NCBI GenBank assembly: GCA_964551445.1
Contig: CAZKCG010000010.1
Location: 1 to 64,000 of the forward strand
Direction of reading: 5' to 3'
DNA length: 64,000 nt
From: DAOPXV01 sp964551445
GTDB lineage: Bacteria > Muiribacteriota > UBA9980
Shown: piece by piece, positions 59,764 to 64,000 of the stretch
Numbering within the stretch: position 1 is the first letter of the stretch
Layout: each line of letters starts with the position of its first letter
Program-made: the position numbers and the translations under genes
The notes under the pieces: generated by a model
What the model saw: the letters and a program-made list of their open reading frames with translations, nothing else
Database searches by the model: none
What the model was told of the DNA's origin: nothing

Positions 59764-60924
59764 ATGAAAGATATTAACTTCGATAATTGCGTGACGAGCG
59801 CCATGGAGCCTTCGGTGTTATCTCACTTTATAAGGCTCCACGAGTCTTTCGCCTATCGCAATCCCGTTTATTCAGGAAAATCCGGCGAAATTACCAGAAA
59901 ACTTCTCGATGACGCCAGAAAAAATATAGCGGCTCTCATCAACGCCGATCCGTCTGAAATTTTTTTCACGTCGTCAGGAACGGAATCTAATAATCTGGCC
60001 GTAAAAGGCATTATGGCCGCGGCTTCTGCGCGCTCGAAAGGCTCGTTTCACAGGATCGTCTCGACGCCGTTCGAACATTCATCCGTCGCGTTCCCTGTTA
60101 AAACCCTCGCTTCGGCGGGTCACGCGGCGGTTCAATTAGAAGCGTCCGGAGACGGTTCGGTCAGTTTTTCCGGCGCGTCTGAAATTTTAAAGGACGCGAA
60201 ACTTTTGACTGCCATTCATACGAGCCCGGAGAACGGACGCGCGATGCCGGTGTCACAACTGGCTTCCAGGGCTCGCGAGGCTGGCGCGCTGGTTCATTCG
60301 GACGCTTGTTTCGTTGCCGGCCGGATTAAAATAGACGTTTCGGAGTTAAGGGTCGACACGCTTTCCATCTCGGGACATAAACTATGCGGACCTCCGGGGA
60401 GCGGCGCTCTCTACGTAAGGCGCGGAACGCGGGTCATGCCGCAGATCGAAGGCGGCCCGGAGGAGAACGGCCTCCGCGGAGGATTTTATAATATTCCTGC
60501 GATATCCGCAATGGGTATGGCGGCCGCGATCGCCATTGAAGAAATGGACGCGAGGAATGAAAAAACGCGCCGCTTGAAAAATATTTTATGTGAAAAATTA
60601 AGTTCCGCCGTTAAAAATATAAAATGGGTGGCGGGAGTTTCGAATCCGCTGCCTTTTTACGCTTCATTCTGCCTGCCCGGCGTTAATTCCGAAGAACTTG
60701 TTTCCCGGTTTGAAGCCGGAAATATAATTATATCTTCCGCGTCATGGTGCGTAAGTTCCGCCAATAAAGTTCCCGGGGCGCTATCGTCGCTCGGTCTTGA
60801 TATCGACGACGCGGCGGGATACGTAAGGATATGCCTCGGCCATAATAACTGCGAAAGCGACGTAACCGCCCTGGCCGGAAAATTGATCGAATTTTATAGT
60901 GATAAAGATTTGAGGAGGAATTAA
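59764..60924 (+). CDS. Cysteine desulfurase-like class V aminotransferase
   Basis: This 386-residue PLP enzyme resembles NifS/IscS: FTSSGTESNNLAVKG near residue 68, the HSSV cluster for the cofactor phosphate region, SDACFVAGRI near 180, and the Schiff-base lysine in SGHKLCGPPG near 205. The loop SSASWCVSSA near 325 places a Cys where desulfurases have their catalytic Cys. The N-terminal DNCVTS segment differs from the usual D-N-x-A-T-T. No iscU or sufE gene is adjacent. No clear ribosome-binding site precedes the ATG, 13 bases after the PycTM gene; translation may be coupled. It could supply sulfur or act as a specialised modification enzyme. Confidence 0.85.
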   Translation: MKDINFDNCVTSAMEPSVLSHFIRLHESFAYRNPVYSGKSGEITRKLLDDARKNIAALINADPSEIFFTSSGTESNNLAVKGIMAAASARSKGSFHRIVSTPFEHSSVAFPVKTLASAGHAAVQLEASGDGSVSFSGASEILKDAKLLTAIHTSPENGRAMPVSQLASRAREAGALVHSDACFVAGRIKIDVSELRVDTLSISGHKLCGPPGSGALYVRRGTRVMPQIEGGPEENGLRGGFYNIPAISAMGMAAAIAIEEMDARNEKTRRLKNILCEKLSSAVKNIKWVAGVSNPLPFYASFCLPGVNSEELVSRFEAGNIIISSASWCVSSANKVPGALSSLGLDIDDAAGYVRICLGHNNCESDVTALAGKLIEFYSDKDLRRN

Positions 60925-60925
60925 A

Positions 60926-61243
60926 ATGACATTTCCACCGCCTGATTTTAATTTTGAAGTCGAGAATTGTCCGAAATGCTCTATGCCGGTTGATAACAGC
61001 GAAGTAATGATAGAGTGTCCAAAATGTTTCGCAAAACATCACCGGCGCTGCGTCAACGAAGGCGTCAAATGCGGCAGCGCCGAATGCGATTATGTTTTCA
61101 GCTGGAGCGATGAAGATAAAACGCTTGTTTTCAAAGAATTTTCCGGAAACGAAAGAAGGGATTCAGACAGGCGCAAGGCCGATATGGGAGCTCCGGACGG
61201 AGTCGAGCGCAGGGTCGGGCCGCGTCGCAGCGCCGACTTTTGA
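60926..61243 (+). CDS. Prokaryotic RING-type zinc finger protein
   Basis: This 105-residue protein has Cys15-x2-Cys18, Cys31-x2-Cys34, His38-His39, Cys42, Cys49 and Cys54, a cross-brace spacing like the prokaryotic RING finger families described by Aravind and co-workers. A tail rich in Arg and Asp (ERRDSDRRK, then ERRVGPRRS) follows, of the type seen at the ends of many bacterial signalling proteins. There is no membrane segment. GAGGAGGA lies 6 bases before the ATG, which is one base after the preceding stop. In bacteria RING-like domains occur with ubiquitin-like or signalling systems; here no ubiquitin-like gene is visible. A zinc-ribbon of other type remains possible. Confidence 0.65.
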   Translation: MTFPPPDFNFEVENCPKCSMPVDNSEVMIECPKCFAKHHRRCVNEGVKCGSAECDYVFSWSDEDKTLVFKEFSGNERRDSDRRKADMGAPDGVERRVGPRRSADF

Positions 61244-61298
61244 TCTTTAATTTCAAACGGTATTTTTTTACGGCAAAGCATTATCAGTTCTTTATTCT

Positions 61299-61327
61299 TT
61301 GACATTTTAACTTTTCTATGTTAAAAT
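61299..61327 (+). promoter_or_regulatory. Predicted promoter of the membrane TPR gene
   Basis: TTGACA (61299-61304), exact 17-base spacer, TAAAAT (61322-61327). The mRNA would have a leader of about 147 bases before the ATG at 61481. Confidence 0.8.
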
Positions 61328-61340
61328 AATACTGAAATTT

Positions 61341-61376
61341 TGTTCTAATGTTTATGCATATATCATAAACAGAACA
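61341..61376 (+). promoter_or_regulatory. Hairpin in the 5' leader of the TPR gene
   Basis: TGTTCT-AAT-GTTTATG (61341-61356) pairs with CATAAAC-AGAACA (61364-61376), a 13-pair stem with one 3-base bulge and a 7-base loop. It starts about 7 bases after the predicted transcription start. It lacks a T-run, so it may stabilise mRNA or control translation rather than end transcription. Confidence 0.45.
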
Positions 61377-61480
61377 GGAAGCTTCATTGAAATTATCAAG
61401 AACCGTCTTCGCCCGGCGCTGATGTCATAAAAAATTATTGAAGTTCCGCGCGATAATCAAATAAGTTAATGTAAAAAATA

Positions 61481-63682
61481 ATGAAAAACGCAAATACTTT
61501 CAAAGAAAAATACCTCAAAGTTATAATTACGGCCGTTATTTTTGCCGCCGTATTTTTCGCTTTCGTCCCGTTTCACGCTATGGCGCAGGGGACCGACCCG
61601 GTCGCGGTCATGCCGATCTCTATCGGCGAGGAAGACCAGCTTTTAAAGGAAGCGAAGAGTTTTTTCGATAACAGGGATTATAAAACTGCCATAAACAGGC
61701 TTGAAACGATAACTTTTATAAAAAAGACCGTTTCGGAGGACGTTAAAACTTTTCTCATCGAATGCCTGGCGAAACAGATAGAATCTGAAATGGTCCTTAA
61801 AAACTATAAAGAAGCGGCTTCGCTGAACATGAAGATACTTACTCTTAAAAATTCCTTTGACTTCGTCTGGCTCAATAAACTTCTCAATATATATATGCTT
61901 TCCGGAAATTATAGAAAGACGCACGAACTTTGTCTTGAAATATTAGGCAAACAGGATATGCTGGCGCTTCCGGCCGAGAATCTCGCAAAGATCCACGGCA
62001 AACTCGCGGTTGTTTACGCCACATTCCATGACAGCACTAAATGTTTTGAATCGCTTCTTGAAGCCGCTGTCAAGGACCCGAATATGAGGTCCATCAAATC
62101 TTACGCCGATATGATATTTCCCAAGTTCATGGAATATAAAACTCTTTTAGACTACGCGGCGGCGCAAAACTCGGCTAAAAAATCAAAAGAAGCATATATG
62201 GCGGCGTATATCCACTCGAAAATATCGCCCGATTTTTTGAATTCCGAAAAACTCATATCTGAAATTTTAAAAACCGAACCTGCTCTTAAAGAAATCTTCA
62301 AAGACACCGCCGAGATAAGGCATACGGCCTCCGTTCAGGCGCCGGTTTCAACTTCAGAACCCGGCCTGGGGGATAGCGCATGGGTAACGCCCGTTGAATC
62401 GACAACGGCAGCGGTTGTTTTATCGAACGTGCCTTCACAATTAAAAGACGACAATAAAATTTCACGGCAGTCATCAAAAACCTCGCCTGAAGGAACAAGG
62501 GAATTTGACCAGGCGATCGGCCGCGGCGAGGAACTTTTCCTGACCGGTAAATATGAGGACGCCATAATCGAATATGAAAAAGCCCTTAAACTGGCTCCCG
62601 ATAAAACTAAAGAAGAGATAAAGCGCAAGATATTCGCCGCTTACTGGCGCTCACGCGAAGAATATATCAAGATGGCCGCATATTCATTTATCCTTATACT
62701 CCTCGCGGCGCTCTTTTATTATTTTAATCCGCTCAGCTTTTTCAATCGCGAACAATACGGCCTCATAAGCGTTTCTCAAACCATAAGAAACGGCGTGGGA
62801 CTAATCGAACAGAAAAAATACCAGAAAGCCGTCTCGGAACTTGAAAAGCTTGTTGAAATGAAGCTTTCTTCAACTGAAACCATAGTTTTATTCTTAAATA
62901 TAGGCATAGCTTATTATCATCTCAATTCTTACGCGAGCGCGCTGATGGCTTTCCGCAAGGTCCTGCAGTACGATTATGAGAACGTCGAATCATACAGATA
63001 TCTTGGAAGAATTTACATTAAAACGAAAGAGCGTTCGCATAAAGCGGTAGAGGTTTTTAATTTTCTGATCGACCACAAGATCTTCGACCTGGAAATGCTT
63101 AAAGCGGTCGCCGCGTATAACGCGTCGCAGAACCTCATAGACGATCGGGCGGTCCAGATAGCGATGGAAATAATAGGGAGCGAGCCTAATAACGAGACCG
63201 CCGGCAGAACGCTCGTTAAATATTTCAATAAAGTGAAGCGCATAGACGATGAAGCGTTGAAATTCGTCGAAAAATTCGTCGAATCATATCCCCGCGACAT
63301 AGACGCCCACATCGTCATGCTGGAAATGTTTTACAGGCGAAAAGAATATCAGAAGATAATATCCGATTGCAACGTGCTTTTCGCCTTCGCGATCGATAAT
63401 ATCCTGGTTCATTCCATATTCATCGATTCGATAGTCAACCTTCAAAAGCCGAAGATGCTGATAACGGAATATGAGCGCATGAGCCACGAGAATCCTGGTT
63501 CGCTCATCACAAACTTCATAAATCAATCCCTCAGATCGCTGATTCTTGAAAAAAGTTCGGTTCCCAGGGTCGATTACGCGATTGCCGTAAGAGTTAATTT
63601 CAACGTGTGTCATAAATGTTTTCATCTTAATTTAAATGAATTCAACAATTGCCAGAGATGTGGGAGTGCGTTACAGTTATGA
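61481..63682 (+). CDS. Membrane TPR protein with C-terminal zinc ribbon
   Basis: This 733-residue protein has a signal-peptide or anchor helix (about 10-33), an extracytoplasmic part with TPR-like helices (about 45-230), a linker rich in Ser, Thr and Pro (about 280-345), one TPR unit, a membrane helix (about 400-420) and a second TPR block (about 435-705) that should be cytoplasmic. The end carries a zinc ribbon Cys-x2-Cys ... Cys-x2-Cys (NVCHKCFHL, then CQRCG). The link between periplasmic and cytoplasmic TPRs suggests a transmembrane scaffold. It overlaps the next gene by four bases (ATGA), so the pair is coupled. No ribosome-binding site is clear. Function unknown. Confidence 0.75.
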   Translation: MKNANTFKEKYLKVIITAVIFAAVFFAFVPFHAMAQGTDPVAVMPISIGEEDQLLKEAKSFFDNRDYKTAINRLETITFIKKTVSEDVKTFLIECLAKQIESEMVLKNYKEAASLNMKILTLKNSFDFVWLNKLLNIYMLSGNYRKTHELCLEILGKQDMLALPAENLAKIHGKLAVVYATFHDSTKCFESLLEAAVKDPNMRSIKSYADMIFPKFMEYKTLLDYAAAQNSAKKSKEAYMAAYIHSKISPDFLNSEKLISEILKTEPALKEIFKDTAEIRHTASVQAPVSTSEPGLGDSAWVTPVESTTAAVVLSNVPSQLKDDNKISRQSSKTSPEGTREFDQAIGRGEELFLTGKYEDAIIEYEKALKLAPDKTKEEIKRKIFAAYWRSREEYIKMAAYSFILILLAALFYYFNPLSFFNREQYGLISVSQTIRNGVGLIEQKKYQKAVSELEKLVEMKLSSTETIVLFLNIGIAYYHLNSYASALMAFRKVLQYDYENVESYRYLGRIYIKTKERSHKAVEVFNFLIDHKIFDLEMLKAVAAYNASQNLIDDRAVQIAMEIIGSEPNNETAGRTLVKYFNKVKRIDDEALKFVEKFVESYPRDIDAHIVMLEMFYRRKEYQKIISDCNVLFAFAIDNILVHSIFIDSIVNLQKPKMLITEYERMSHENPGSLITNFINQSLRSLILEKSSVPRVDYAIAVRVNFNVCHKCFHLNLNEFNNCQRCGSALQL

Positions 63683-64000
63683 TAGGAATACCTGAAGGAA
63701 TTATACTGGTTTTGCTCCTCGGCATTTTTTTCGTCATAAAAAAATTTGTCGAAAAACAGAATGAACTTGAACATTACAGACTTTTAAACCAGAAATATCT
63801 GTCGGACGTGAACAGGGTGAAAAGCGACGCCCGCGAACACACCACTCAGATAATAACTAAAACGACCGAAAAAAACGTGAAACAGTCGATGCTTTTTTTA
63901 AAGATCAAAAAGATCGTTTCAAGCCTCGATCCTCACGATATTTGCAGCAGCGTATTCGATCTTCTGCAGAAGGAGCTGGCGGTAAAAAAAGCATGCATAC
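63679..64000 (+). CDS. Membrane-anchored sensor-like protein, start only (cut by window edge)
   Basis: Translation from the ATG at 63679 gives 107 residues: a membrane helix (about 7-22, GIILVLLLGIFFVI), a charged coiled coil (about 23-65) and the start of a domain reading SSLDPHDICSSVFDLLQKEL, which looks like the first helix of a GAF domain. Proteins with this layout often end in a phosphatase, kinase or GGDEF domain, but that part lies outside the window. It overlaps the TPR/zinc-ribbon gene by four bases, so it is probably part of the same system. Confidence 0.65.
   Translation, partial: MIGIPEGIILVLLLGIFFVIKKFVEKQNELEHYRLLNQKYLSDVNRVKSDAREHTTQIITKTTEKNVKQSMLFLKIKKIVSSLDPHDICSSVFDLLQKELAVKKACI

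Noticed and set aside
1..64000. tRNA or rRNA genes, CRISPR arrays, insertion sequences, prophage
   Set aside because: I looked for cloverleaf-type T-arm sequences, regular direct repeats, transposase or integrase motifs and found none.

Overview
The window is a dense stretch of bacterial chromosome with no tRNA or rRNA gene, no insertion sequence and no CRISPR array that I could find. Base composition looks moderate. Housekeeping genes (hfq, miaA, hemW, gltX, glnS, recD2, moaC, bioY, rfbB) sit among many genes rich in TPR, HEAT and ankyrin repeats, secreted proteins of unknown function, and a complete cytoplasmic/inner-membrane core of a Tad (tight adherence) pilus. Many proteins have Sec signal peptides. 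Promoters mostly match the housekeeping sigma consensus with 17-base spacers. The mix (Tad pilus, large tubulin-like protein, giant TPR proteins, both GltX and GlnS) suggests an uncultivated deep-branching phylum such as Wallbacteria or Riflebacteria. That assignment is inference from gene content only and is weak.

Bases 1-14508 are a single minus-strand block, read from right to left. It starts with cpaE, cpaF, tadB, tadC, a DUF192 gene and a cyclic-nucleotide-binding/MinD-like fusion. It continues with hemW, a secreted TPR protein, the thiamine transporter component thiT, a HEAT-TPR protein, miaA and hfq, and ends with the start of a PilB/GspE-type ATPase cut by the window edge. Divergent promoters at 14549-14654 separate it from a plus-strand block (14729-25887). 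That block encodes a large tubulin-like protein, a 1607-residue kinesin-light-chain-type TPR protein, a membrane protein with an amidotransferase-like fold, and a CHASE2-adenylate cyclase. A cyclase on one side and a cyclic-nucleotide sensor fused to a MinD-like domain lacking its P-loop lysine on the other suggest a second-messenger-controlled surface or cytoskeletal system. I regard this as the most interesting part of the window.

Bases 26029-31132 hold a minus-strand operon glnS-gltX-5'-nucleotidase-STAS. Bases 31267-39506 are mixed: a secreted beta-lactamase-fold protein, bioY, a molybdopterin oxidoreductase, a secreted phospholipase C-like protein, a haem-c sensor kinase, an ankyrin protein and an FmdB-type zinc ribbon. 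Bases 39523-47663 form a five-gene minus-strand operon: a membrane phosphoesterase, a secreted Ntn hydrolase, two unknown secreted proteins and moaC.

Bases 47798-50778 hold a small unknown protein and a fused M16 peptidase. Bases 50781-57773 form a minus-strand operon with overlapping or touching genes: rfbB, a polytopic membrane protein, recD2 and an ABC-F ATPase. Bases 57951-61243 form a compact plus-strand set: receiver-kinase, a PycTM-type (Pycsar effector-like) membrane protein, a cysteine-desulfurase-like enzyme and a prokaryotic RING-type zinc finger. The window closes with a membrane TPR/zinc-ribbon protein and the start of a sensor-like protein. Several starts were moved from the longest open frame because promoter or ribosome-binding-site evidence contradicts it.
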